Below the pieces are notes generated by a model, which worked only from the letters and a program-made list of their open reading frames with translations, made no database searches and was not told the origin of the DNA. The translations under genes were made by a program, and so were the position numbers. From Cyrtodaria siliqua (Eukaryota; Mollusca; Bivalvia; Adapedonta; Hiatellidae): a stretch of 64,000 nucleotides of DNA. The first letter of the stretch is position 1. Every line of letters begins with the position of its first letter. Location: positions 62,001-126,000 of the forward strand of contig JAWPHD010001228.1 of the NCBI GenBank assembly GCA_037043455.1, given 5' to 3'. Below are positions 26,041-37,800 of the stretch, piece after piece.

Positions 26041-29000
26041 TTATGTGCGGCGACTTAAATAGTCTGCCCCAATATTGTCCTCTCCACGGTCTATTACACC
26101 GACTTTACGGTTACTAATAACACTATTTCCTGTCACTACAAGAACTCCAACTTTACACATCGCATCCATCGCATTACCAGTATACTGTTTGCGAAATGGA
26201 GTAGGGTCTCTCGTTTCCCTAATCGGCTTTGCTAAAGTGTGCTTAAAGCTACACTGCACTACATCTGTTGGTCTCGACTTATCGGACCGAACAGTATTAC
26301 ACTCAGAGTCTAAACGACTTACCTCTCGTTTCTCTGCTACACTAAGCATGCCCAATATGTCTACATCGGCTGCTGTTTCCTTACCTACACTAGTGGGAAA
26401 ATACATGGGACTAGTGTCCTCACTACTGTCTTCCTCACTATCCTCAATAACTGCAACATTAACTACGGTTAACACCCCTTGTTGCACATTATCGGTTCTA
26501 CTTATATACTCTTTCAGCATGTTCGCATGAAAGGTCTTTAACTTTCCGTTTATCTCGATACGGTAATCCATAGTATTCACTATCCCTCTAACGTAAAACG
26601 GACCTTTCCATTGTAATAACAACTTGTTATTGTCGGTCGGGAGTAACAGTAACACCTGGTCATCTATCTTAAACTTCCTAGCTCTAGCTTTCTGGTCATA
26701 GTAGCGTTTATACTTGGTACTTGCCTTAACTAACTGACTTTGAGCTATCTTACAAGTCTCCTCTAGTTTCTCCTTCAGATCTAAAACATACTGATATGTA
26801 GTCTTAACCTCATCACTATCTACTTCACCTGCCCACATCTCTCTAAGAATCCTCATGGGACCTCTAACTGACCTACCGTACAATAACTCAAACGGAGAGA
26901 ATCCTAAACTCTCTTGTGGTACCTCTCTAAATGCAAACAATAAAGCATTGAGATACTTGTCCCAATCTTTGGGTCTCTCGGTACACATACGCCGTAACAT
27001 TTGCTTTAACGTCCCGTTAAATCGTTCGACTAACCCGTTACACATAGGGTGATATGGTGTTGTCATGATTTGACGCAAAGACAATAACCTGCTTACTTCA
27101 GCCATAAGTTCTGACGTAAACTGTGACCCACAATCAGTCAGCATTTCCTCTGGTACACCTAGCCTACTGAACATATCAACTAATGCCTCAGCTACTCTCT
27201 CAGTTTCAATTGAGGGCAATGCTACTGCCTCCGGATACCTAGTTGCATAGTCTACCATGGTTAAAATGTACCTATTTTTCCTATCCGACACTGGAAAAAT
27301 TGGTCCAACTATGTCTACGGCTACCCGCTTAAATGGTGTATCTATCAGTGGCATCTGACCTAAATGTACTTTGGTCACTCGACCTTTTGGTACTGTCCTT
27401 TGGCATACATCGCAGGACCTACAATACCTAGTTACATCTCCACTAACGCCTGGCCAATAAAATTCTGCCAATACTCTATCTGACGTTTTCTTTACGCCTA
27501 AATGACCTCCCATAATCGACTCATGAGCTACCTTAAGCACTGTCGTTCTATACTGGGTAGGTACCACTAATTGGTGAAACTGTCTACTACCACTATCTTC
27601 AAATTCTCTGTACAATAACCTATTCTTATGTACAAACTTACAACTACCGGACCCTTTACACTTCTTCACTACACCGTCCTTGGCCTTCACTTTACAAGGA
27701 CCTAATGACTCGTCTTGAGTTTGTGCTTCTATAAACTCCGCTTTAGATATGTCACCTACGGCTGCAGGAACCTTTAATTTTCTATAAGCCTGAGCTTGCT
27801 TCTGAACCTGCGCTCTAGTCTCTACGGCATTACTTATGCTACTTCTAAAATCGGACATTACCGGAAGTGCTGAACCATCTATGTTCCCTATCGTTAAATC
27901 ATACATCGGGTCATCCATACATAGTGCCTCTGTAGTCCCTTTAAAGAAAGGTGTATCTACATCTATTCTCGCTATTGGCACGTGCTCTACCGACTTATTT
28001 AACAACATACACGGTGACTGTTTACCTACCAACTGGTCATCCGTAACTAAACTACGCCTAACTACCACACCTGTACAACCTGTATCCCTCATTACAATTA
28101 CGTCCGTGCCGTTCACTCTACCATCTGCCGTTGGAAGATTTGCATACGGAAAGAGACATGTTCCGATCTTCGCCATTACACCATCCGATTTAACACAACA
28201 GCTACTACTCTCGGTTTTAATAACCGGACTATTACTACCTCTGCCTCTACCTCTACCTCGGTTTTGACCACCTCTACCTCTACCGAAATTCCATGGGTTG
28301 TTAAAACCTTGGTTCTGATTCCCTACATTGTTGTCCACTCTACTATTTTCACTGAAATTGTCTACGACAGCGGACACTTTCACCGCTTTCCTACACTCAT
28401 GTGAAGCATGATTCCCATTACAGTGACGACAACGAATAAAAGGTCTACCTATGTTACCACTATTGCTACCTCCTCTAGCACCCATCGAACTACCACCACC
28501 TCTATAGTTTCCACTCTGGCCTTTCTGTTTATGATCGTCCCCTTGCCTATCTCTAAAAGTTCTGTCTTTCGACACTACATTATGAGCTCCACCTCTAGCC
28601 TCGGCAAACTGATCTGCTTGTGTTGCCATTTCTCCTACACTAGTAAGTTTTCTTTCTTTAAGAAATAAGAACAGATCTCTACTACAAACATTGAATAGCT
28701 GGTCACGCAACAAGAAATCTATGAGGCCCTGATAAGTCTGCGCTACCTTCCCTAACTCTAACCACCTATCTAAGTAATTTCTAGATCTACTAATGAACTG
28801 AATAAATGACTCGCCTTTCTCAGGCAAGCAAGCTCTAAACCGCTTTCTAAAACCTTCTTCAGTTAACTCAAATCTCTTTAAAAGAGCATCCTTTAACTTG
28901 TCATAGTCAAGAGCATCTAAACTAGGTAATCTAGAAAATACATCTAAGGCCTTGCCTCTCAATAACGCACTTAAATGAACTGCCCACTTATCTTTGGTCC

Positions 29001-29601
29001 ATTCCTGTAACTCAGCATAACGCTCGAACCGTAACAAGTAACTGTCCATGTTATCTTTGTCAGCATCAAAGTATGGTAACTTCGAACCTTTTAACTTCCC
29101 AGAATAACTATCTTTCCCTTCAGTTTTACTTTCCTTACTATGTGTTTTAGCTGCTTCCAACTCTAAAGCTAACTTATGATCAAACTCTTTTTGCTCCCTT
29201 TCCATTATCATCTTAGCCTTAGCTAGTCTACCATCTGTTTCGAACCTCTCATGTTCTAACTCTTGCTTCTCCCTTACTATTCTACTTTCTAATTCTAACT
29301 TCTCTTTTGCTAACCTATCTTCTAATTCTAACTTCTCTGTGGCTAGTCTACTTTCGAATGCTAACCTATCTTTCTCAGCATCTAGCTTCTCTTTAGCTAA
29401 TCTACCTTCTAATTCTAGCTTATCTTTAACTAGTATACTTTCTTCATTTCTTTCCTGCTTTGCTAATTCTCTTTCCTTAAGTCTAAATTCCCTTTCCCTA
29501 GCCTGTTCGTCTTTAACAAAGTTTCTAAGCTCCTCTCCAGCATACCCTAACTCCTTTCCCATTTCCGCAAGATCCTTTATGGACGTCATGTCTATGGACA
29601 T
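26041..29601 (-). CDS. Gag-protease-integrase polyprotein, RT/RNase H deleted
   Basis: 1186 residues in one open frame. Residues 30-155: charged coiled coil built on a repeated LAKEKLELE phrase. Residues 170-340: capsid-like Gag region. Zinc knuckle C391-x2-C394-x3-H398-x4-C403, then Gly/Arg-rich 440-456. Aspartic protease with DTG at 506-508. Integrase: HHCC zinc finger H693, H700, C730, C733; catalytic D763, D823, E859 (35 residues between the last two); C-terminal domain to about 1035. Residues 1112-1153 resemble the start of reverse transcriptase (DKPIR-like, then MCKVGV), and 1165-1184 resemble the end of RNase H (GEDNIGADYLSR). The roughly 480 residues expected between them are absent; no YxDD motif exists anywhere. 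The gene could supply capsid, processing and integration but not cDNA synthesis, so RT would have to act in trans. The start ATG follows a 667-bp leader. Confidence 0.93.
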   Translation of the reverse strand: MSIDMTSIKDLAEMGKELGYAGEELRNFVKDEQAREREFRLKERELAKQERNEESILVKDKLELEGRLAKEKLDAEKDRLAFESRLATEKLELEDRLAKEKLELESRIVREKQELEHERFETDGRLAKAKMIMEREQKEFDHKLALELEAAKTHSKESKTEGKDSYSGKLKGSKLPYFDADKDNMDSYLLRFERYAELQEWTKDKWAVHLSALLRGKALDVFSRLPSLDALDYDKLKDALLKRFELTEEGFRKRFRACLPEKGESFIQFISRSRNYLDRWLELGKVAQTYQGLIDFLLRDQLFNVCSRDLFLFLKERKLTSVGEMATQADQFAEARGGAHNVVSKDRTFRDRQGDDHKQKGQSGNYRGGGSSMGARGGSNSGNIGRPFIRCRHCNGNHASHECRKAVKVSAVVDNFSENSRVDNNVGNQNQGFNNPWNFGRGRGGQNRGRGRGRGSNSPVIKTESSSCCVKSDGVMAKIGTCLFPYANLPTADGRVNGTDVIVMRDTGCTGVVVRRSLVTDDQLVGKQSPCMLLNKSVEHVPIARIDVDTPFFKGTTEALCMDDPMYDLTIGNIDGSALPVMSDFRSSISNAVETRAQVQKQAQAYRKLKVPAAVGDISKAEFIEAQTQDESLGPCKVKAKDGVVKKCKGSGSCKFVHKNRLLYREFEDSGSRQFHQLVVPTQYRTTVLKVAHESIMGGHLGVKKTSDRVLAEFYWPGVSGDVTRYCRSCDVCQRTVPKGRVTKVHLGQMPLIDTPFKRVAVDIVGPIFPVSDRKNRYILTMVDYATRYPEAVALPSIETERVAEALVDMFSRLGVPEEMLTDCGSQFTSELMAEVSRLLSLRQIMTTPYHPMCNGLVERFNGTLKQMLRRMCTERPKDWDKYLNALLFAFREVPQESLGFSPFELLYGRSVRGPMRILREMWAGEVDSDEVKTTYQYVLDLKEKLEETCKIAQSQLVKASTKYKRYYDQKARARKFKIDDQVLLLLPTDNNKLLLQWKGPFYVRGIVNTMDYRIEINGKLKTFHANMLKEYISRTDNVQQGVLTVVNVAVIEDSEEDSSEDTSPMYFPTSVGKETAADVDILGMLSVAEKREVSRLDSECNTVRSDKSRPTDVVQCSFKHTLAKPIRETRDPTPFRKQYTGNAMDAMCKVGVLVVTGNSVISNRKVGVIDRGEDNIGADYLSRRT

Positions 29602-30248
29602 TGTGGACTACTAACTACAATAATTACAATACACACGTCACTAATAATTCTACTCACTTAACTACTAATGGTAAGTCACTGTGTCCTCAGTAAATACCTG
29701 GGCATCATCATCGGACAAGTTACATACACATTTGTACTAGCGCTAACTACTAACGATTATGTGTAGATAGTATCTAGCTTCCACAAAACATATGCACTAC
29801 ATAAAATATCTTAATTTGATATTGGACATAAACCTTAAACAATCATCGAAATGTGTATAACATGTACATGTATATTTACTTCTCCCATCAATATAAGTAT
29901 ACTCGAGTGTCACAACATGAGTAGAACGTCTTGTTCGCCAACCTAATTGGATACTATATGTATATCAAGGGAGGTAAAAACAAACACCCAAATTATTGAG
30001 CAAAAGTGCCTCAGACCCACTCGTGTAGACCACTGCGACCTCGCGCCAAGGAAAGAACGGACAAAACAACAGTTTGGACTCACCCTACCCTTGTCGTGTC
30101 TTGACTTGTCTTCCAAGCTGTGGCCGTGATCGTCGACAGTCGCCTTGATGGATCAGAGGGTGGTACACAATTCTAAAATAATAAGTAGAGATTTAGTATA
30201 TCATAATAAAGATCACTTATTGATTCTTTCCCTCCGTAGTCGCCCAAA
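29602..30248 (-). other. Retrotransposon 5' leader
   Basis: Untranslated region between primer binding site and gag ATG in element sense. No ORF of note and no recognised motif; it presumably holds packaging signals, which cannot be read from sequence alone. Confidence 0.6.
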
Positions 30249-30266
30249 ATCCCACTTCTGACACCA
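30249..30266 (-). other. Primer binding site for tRNA-Leu
   Basis: The plus strand reads ATCCCACTTCTGACACCA, the same as the 3' end of animal tRNA-Leu with CCA; on the minus strand it is the complementary TGGTGTCAGAAGTGGGAT. It lies 2 bp from the 5' LTR. Leu priming is also known for the bivalve Steamer elements. Confidence 0.85.
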
Positions 30267-30268
30267 GT

Positions 30269-31817
30269 TGTCACAGGATGACCTTAGTGGTATGGCTAAC
30301 TCAGGAAAGAATCAATGACGGTGAATGCATTTACATAAATTTAATGCAACTTTTAAAATATGTTTAATATATATACAATTATCTAAAAAAAACAAGCGAA
30401 TACACAAATGAACTATGAAAAGAATGTTCTCCTGAACGTTTAAGACGTTCTTAGTATTGTTATAAATACTGAATGTCTAAGACACTAAAGTGTTGTTAAA
30501 GCTATAACAATGTTGATCTAGCGCGATAACTGTGATGCGCGAGAGCTCATGAAGACGATGATGCGCGAATTCAATGGATGATTGTCATCAAATGCCTTCT
30601 GTAAGGGTTGATGACGCGATGCAATGATAGTTAATCTCCACTGAGATTGTGAATGATATTCCTCCAGTGAGGACTGGTAACGGGCCCACCTTGTGTCCCG
30701 GGGGTTGTCGTTAGTAAAACCTGGCTGCGCAGGTACGGGGACCGTCTCCACCGCTTGTAACGTTAGTCGTGGAAGCTTAGCTCCACTCCTGGATATCCAA
30801 ACCTAGATGGCTTACTCCAACCCTGGATGGCTTATATCCTGGATGGCTTAGGCTGTAATTATACATACGTTTTAGATGTCGGTTGACAAACATAACAATC
30901 TTGCATAATTACCATTACCCAAACAAATCATTATTCAATCAATATATGTAAGCTGTACTAATGATGAGTAGCAATGTATACATATTCTACAACGCCATGT
31001 ATACGCTATGTACGTCGCTGTTAATCGATGCCCCTAATACATGTAATATAAACATGATCAAATTACTCATATATTACACTCACTGAGTTATGCATGCACG
31101 CATTTATTCTTGTCACTCATCTCATTGTTAACTAATGTTGACAATCGTGTATTACAATCACCGAGTTATACGCCAACGTTAACTAATGCACCTAATATCC
31201 ACTGTTATCAAATTAATATTGTTTTACAATTAATGATCAATTACCATAATTACATCTAATAAAGTCACTTCAAATCATATGCTAGTCTAAAGTTATGTTT
31301 GAGAAACATCAATGCTAACCGGATGTCGTAACCGTCAAACAAGATGGCGCCGCCCACTGAATACAAATATACGATAAAAGTTTAATAAAACTACTAACCA
31401 CATGTTGCCTGTGAAATTTGCCGTCCAATCTCTGTTCCTACAAAGTACTATCGATGATCCCGGCGATAGCTAGAAGACAATGGGTTTTATAGCAAACATT
31501 ACGCCCAAATCATTATTTGCCCCGTTCAGTCCGTGACAAACGTGGCTAAATCTACAGTATTGAATCAACACGAGAGGCCCCTTATACAATTTTGCCGTTT
31601 AAGGAAAATATACCTATCCGTTTACATGCATTAGCACAAAACTAAACTTATGACACGGCCTCTCTGGCGGCCACTTAAAATGTGCACGCTTTTACGTGTT
31701 ACATGAATAGATCATGAATATTGTGAAATTGTTTCAACTCGAACAATAGATTTTGGGTGTAACCGATAACAAGAGCTATATACGACCAGTACGCTCTACC
31801 CGTGACATTTTGTGACA
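30269..31817 (-). repeat. 5' LTR (right copy)
   Basis: 1549 bp, same length as the left LTR and with no difference found in the portions compared by eye. As the upstream LTR in element sense it would hold the promoter. The 77-codon ORF recurs at 30518-30751. Confidence 0.95.
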
Positions 31818-34800
31818 TAGTGTATACCGACATCACACTAGGATCCAGCTATATCGTCTGTTAGCATCACGTGGGTCCTGATAATATGACTGTACAGTAT
31901 ATCAACATCACACTAGGATCCAGCTATACCGTCTGTTAGCATCACTTGGGTCCAGATAATATGACTGTACAGTATACCAACATCACACTAGGATCCAGCT
32001 ATACTATTAGTTATTGGGTTTGTTACTGACCCCCTACAGAAATATGTGGGGTCAGTCAGATGTATAGGGGGCGAGGCGATAGCCGAGCCTCCCTATACAT
32101 CTGACTGACCCCACATATTTCTGTAGGGGGTCAGTAACAAACCCAATAACTGATTTATTGCATCGAGCACCTTTTTTAAGGCAAACGCCGATATTTAACC
32201 CATTATAATGGAGCGTCAACGTCATTGAGACGTTCGCGCAATTTGACGTCATGACGTTGACGTCACGACCGGTACAGTTTATAAACATTATTAAATTTAC
32301 TTATTTTGTTTGTTATTAACGATTTAAAGAACTATTTGCAAATGACTTAAACTCTGAATCAAAATTGTAGTCCATATTGTTTTAGTGACCCTCTATGAAA
32401 TCTACTGACCCACTATAGAATAAAAGAGGGTCACCATGTGACCGCTCTAATCCAATGAAATTCCTAGGATTTTGTGCGAGGTGCAATAACGTCTGTTAGC
32501 ATCACCTGGGTTCAGATAATATGACTGTACAGTATACCAACATCACACTAGGATCCACCTCTACCGTCTGTTACCATCACTTGGGTCCAGATAATATGAC
32601 TGTACAGTATACCAATATCACACTAGGATCCAGCTATACCGCTTGTTAGCATCATTTGAGTCCTGATAATATGAATGTACAGTATACCAACATCACACCA
32701 GGATCCAGTTATACCGTCTGTTAGTATCACTTGGGTCCTGATAATATGACTGTACAGTATATCAACATCACACTAGGATCCAGCTATACCTTCTGTTAGC
32801 ATCACTTGGGTCCAGATAATATGACTGTACAGTATACCAACATCACACTAGGATCCAGCTATACCGTCTGTTAGCATCACTTGGGTTCAGATAATATGAC
32901 TGTACAGTATACCAACATCACACTAGGATCCAGCTATACCGTCTGTTAGCATCACTTGGGTCCACATATTATGACTGTACAGTATACCAACATCACACTA
33001 GGATCCAGCTATACCGTCTGTTAGCATCACTTGGGTCCTGATAATATGGCTGTAGAGTACACCAACATCACACTAGGATCCAGCTTTACCGTCTGTTAGC
33101 ATCACTTGGGTCTAGATAATATGACTGTACATTACACCAACATCACACTAGGATCCAGCTATACCGTCTGTTAGCATCACTTGGGTCCAGATAATATGAC
33201 TGTACAGTATAACAACATCACACGAGGATCCAACTATACCGTCTTCCAGTATCACTTGGGTCCAGATAATATGACTGTATATTATACCAACATCACACTA
33301 GGATCCAGCTATACCGTCTGTTAGCATCACTTGGGTCCTGATAATATGACTGTACAGTATACCAACATCACACTAGGATCCAGCTATACCGTCTGTTAGC
33401 ATCACTTGGGTACTGATAATATGACTGTACAGTATACCAACATCACACTAGGATCCAGCTATACCGTCTGTTAGCATCACTTGGGTCGAGATAATATGAC
33501 TGTACAGTATACCAACATCACACTAGGATCCAGCTATACCGTCTGTTAGCATCACTTGGGTCCTGATAATATGACTGTACAGTATATCAACATCACACTA
33601 GGATCCAGCTATACCGTCTGTCAGCATCACTTGGGTCCAGATAATATGACCGTACAGTATACCAACATCACACTAGGATCCAGCTATACCGTCTGTTAGC
33701 ATCACTTGGGTTCAGATAATGTGACTGTACAGTATACCAACATCACACTAGGATCCAGCTATACCGTCTGTTACCATCACTTAGGTCCTCATAATATGAC
33801 TGTACAGTATACCAACATCACACTAGGATCCAGCTATCCCGTCTGTTAGCATCACTTGGGTCCTCATAATATGACTGTATAGTATACTAACATCACACTA
33901 GGATCCAGCTATACCGTCTGTTAGCATCACTTGGGTCCAGATAATATGACTGTACAGTATACCAACATCACACTAGGATCCAGCTGTACCGTCTGTTAGC
34001 ATCACTTGGGTCCTGGTAATATGACTGTACAGTATACCAACATCACACTAGGATCCAGCTATACCGTCTGTGAGCATCTCTTGGGTCCTGATAATATGAC
34101 TGTACAGTATGCCAACATCACACTAGGATCCAGCTGTACCGTCTGTTAGCATCACTTGGGTCCTGATAATATGACTGTATAGTATACCAACATCACACTA
34201 GGATCCAGCTGTACCGTCTGTTAGCATCACTTGGGTCCTGATAATATGACTGTACATTATAACAACATCATACTAGGATCCATCTATACCGTCTGTTAGG
34301 ATCACTTGGGTCCTGATAATATGACTGTACAGTATACCAACATCACTCTAGGATCCAGCTGTACCGTCTGTTAGCATCACTTGGGTCCAGATAATATGAC
34401 TGTACAGTATACCAACATCACAATAGGTTCCAGCTATACCGTTTGTTAGCATCACTTGCGTCCTGATAATATGACTGTACAGTATACCAACATCACACTA
34501 GGATCCAGCTACACCGTTTGTTAGCATCACTTGGGTCCTGATAATATGACTGTACAGTATACCAACATCACACCAGGATACAGCTGTACCGTCTGTTAGC
34601 ATCACTTGGGTCCTGATAATATGACTGTACAGTATACCAACATCACACTAGGATCCAGCTATACCGTCTGTTATCATCACTTGGGTCCTGATAATATGAC
34701 TGTAGAGTATACCAACATCACATTAGTATCCAGCTGTACCGTCAGTTAGCATCACTTGGGTCCTGATAATATGACAGTACAGTATACCAACATCACACTA

Positions 34801-37800
34801 GGATCCAGATATACCGTCTGTTAGCATCACTTGGGTCCAGATAATATGACTGTACAGTATATCAACATCACACTAGGAAACAGCTATACCATCTGTTAGC
34901 ATCACTTGGGTCCTGATAATATGACTGTACAGTATACCAACATCACACTAGGATCCAGCTGTACCGTCTGTTAGCATCATTTGGGTCCTGATAATATGAC
35001 TGTACAGTATACCAACATCACACTAGGATCCAGCTATACCGTCTGTTAGCATCACTTGGGTACTGATAATATGACTGTACAGTATACCAACATCACACTA
35101 GGATCCAGCTATACCGTCTGTTAGCATCACTTGGGTCCAGATAATATGACTGTACAGTATACCAACATCACACTAGGATCCAGCTATACCGTCTGTTAGC
35201 ATCACTTGGATCCTGATAATATGACTGTACAGTATATCAACATCACACTGGCATCCGGCTATACCGCCTGTTAGTATCACTTGGGTACTGATAATATGAC
35301 TGTACAGTATACCAACATCACACTAGGATCCAGCTATACCGTCTGTTAGCATCACTTGGGTACTGATAATATGACTGTACAGTATACCAACATCACACTA
35401 GGATCCAGCTATACCGTCTATTAGCTTCACTTGGATTCAGATAATATGACTGTACAGTATACCTACATCACACTAGGATCCAGCTATACCGTCTGTTAGC
35501 ATCACTTAGGTCCAGATAATATGACTGTACAGTATACCAACATCACACTAGGATCCAGCTATACCGCCTGTTAGCAACACTTGAGGCCTGATAATATGAC
35601 TGTACAGTATACCAACATCACATCAGGATCCAGTTATACCGTCTGTTAGCATCACTTGGGTCCTGATAATATGACTGTACAGTATACCAACCTCACACTA
35701 GGATCCAGCTATACCGTCTGTGAGCATTACTTGGGTCCTCATAATATGACTGTACAGTATACCAACATCACACTAGGATCCAGCTATCCCGTCTGTTAGC
35801 ATCACTTAGGTCCTCATAATATGACTGTATAGTATACCATCATCACACTAGGATCCAGTTATACAGCCTGTTAGCATCACTTGGGTCCTGATAATATGAC
35901 TGTACAGTATACCAACATCACACTAGGCTCCAGCTATACCGTCTGTTAGCATCACTTGGGTCCAGATAATATGACTGTACATTATACCAACATCCCACTA
36001 GGATCCAGCTATACCGTATGTTAGCATCACTTGGGTCCTGATAATATGACTGTACAGTATACCAACATCACACTAGGATCCAGCTATACCGTCTGTTAGC
36101 AATACTTGGGTCCTGATAATATGACTGTACAGTATACCAACATCACACTAGGATCCAGCTATACCGTCTGTTAGCATCACTTGGGTCTAGATAATATGAA
36201 TGTACAGTACACAAACATCACACTAGGATCCAGCTATACCGTCTGTTAGCATCACTTGGGTCCACATAATATGACTGTACAGTATACCAACATCACACTA
36301 GGATCCAGCTATACCGTCTGTTAGCATCACTTCTGTCCTGATAATATGGCTGTACAGTATACCAACATCACACTAGGATCCAGCTTTACCGTCTGTTAGC
36401 ATTACTTGGGTCTAGATAATATGACTGTACATTACACCAACATCACACTAAGATCCCGATATACCGTCTGTTAGCATCACTAGGGTCCAGATAATATGAC
36501 TGTACAGTATAACAACATCACACTAGGATCCAACTATACCGTCTGTCAGTATCACTTGGGTCCAGATAATATGACTGTACAGTATACCAACATCACACTA
36601 GGCTCCAGCTATACCGTCTGTTAGCATCACTTGGGTCCAGATAATATGACTGTACATTATACCAACATCCCACTAGGATCCAGCTATACCGTATGTTAGC
36701 ATCACTTGGGTCCTGATAATATGACTGTACAGTATACCAACATCACACTAGGATCCAGCTATACCGTCTGTTAGCAATACTTGGGTCCTGATAATATGAC
36801 TGTACAGTATACCAACATCACACTAGGATCCAGCTATACCGTCTGTTAGCATCACTTGGGTCTAGATAATATGAATGTACAGTACACAAACATCACACTA
36901 GGATCCAGATATACCGTCTGTTAGCATCACTTGGGTCCAGATAATATGACTGTACAGTATAACAATATCACACTAGGATCCAACTACACCGTCTGTCAGC
37001 ATCACTTGGGTCCAGATAATATGACTGTACAGTATAACAACATCACACTAGGATCCAGCTATACCGTTTGTTAGCATCACCTGGGTCCTGATAATATGAC
37101 TGTACGTTATACCAACATCACTCTAGGATCCAGCTGTACCGTCTGTTAGCATCACTTGGGTCCTGATAATATGACTGTACAGTATACAAACATCACACTA
37201 GGTTCCAGCTATACCGTTTGTTAACATCACTTGGGTCCTGATAATATGACTGTACAGTATACCAACATCACACTAGGATCCAGCTACACCGTTTGTTAGC
37301 ATCACTTGGGTCCTGATAATATGACTGTTCAGTATACCAACATCACACCAGGATCCAGCTGTACCGTCTGTTAGCATCACTTGGGTCCTGATAATATGAC
37401 TGTACAGTATACCAACATCACACTAGGATCCAGCTATACCGTCTGTTAGCATCACATGGGTCCTGATAATATGACTGTAGAGTATACCAACATCACATTA
37501 GTATCAAGCTATACAGTCTGTTAGCATCACTTGGGTCCTGATAATATGACTGTACAGTATACCAACATCACACTAGGATCCAGATATACCGTCTGTTAGC
37601 ATCACTTGTGTCCAGATAATATGACTGTACAGTATAACAATATCACACTAGGATCCAACTATACCGTCTGTCAGCATCACTTGGGTCCAGATAATATGAC
37701 TGTACAGTATAACAACATCACACTAGGATCCAGCTATACCGTTTGTTAGCATCACCTGGGTCCTGATAATATGACTGTACGCTATACCAACATCACTCTA

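Larger units (their letters stand above)
24154..31817 (-). mobile_element. Ty3/Gypsy LTR retrotransposon lacking RT and RNase H
   Basis: Complete 7664-bp insertion: 1549-bp LTRs at both ends starting TG and ending CA, 5-bp target duplication TAGTG, tRNA-Leu primer binding site, purine-rich tract, and one open gag-pro-int frame on the minus strand. The internal part is only 4566 bp because the reverse transcriptase and RNase H coding region is gone. LTR equality in length and in every stretch compared by eye implies a very recent insertion. It sits inside the 75-bp satellite. The lineage is best matched by Gypsy elements with protease-integrase-RT order (Gmr1-like); this is inference from domain order. 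Confidence 0.95.

Noticed and set aside
26075..29614. Plus-strand ORFs of 65-151 codons inside the retrotransposon
   Set aside because: They lie antisense to the intact gag-pro-int frame and match no family.
24154..31817. Infectious retrovirus or endogenous retrovirus
   Set aside because: No envelope-like frame exists between the integrase/RT remnant and the 3' LTR (only 338 bp), and domain content is Gypsy-type.
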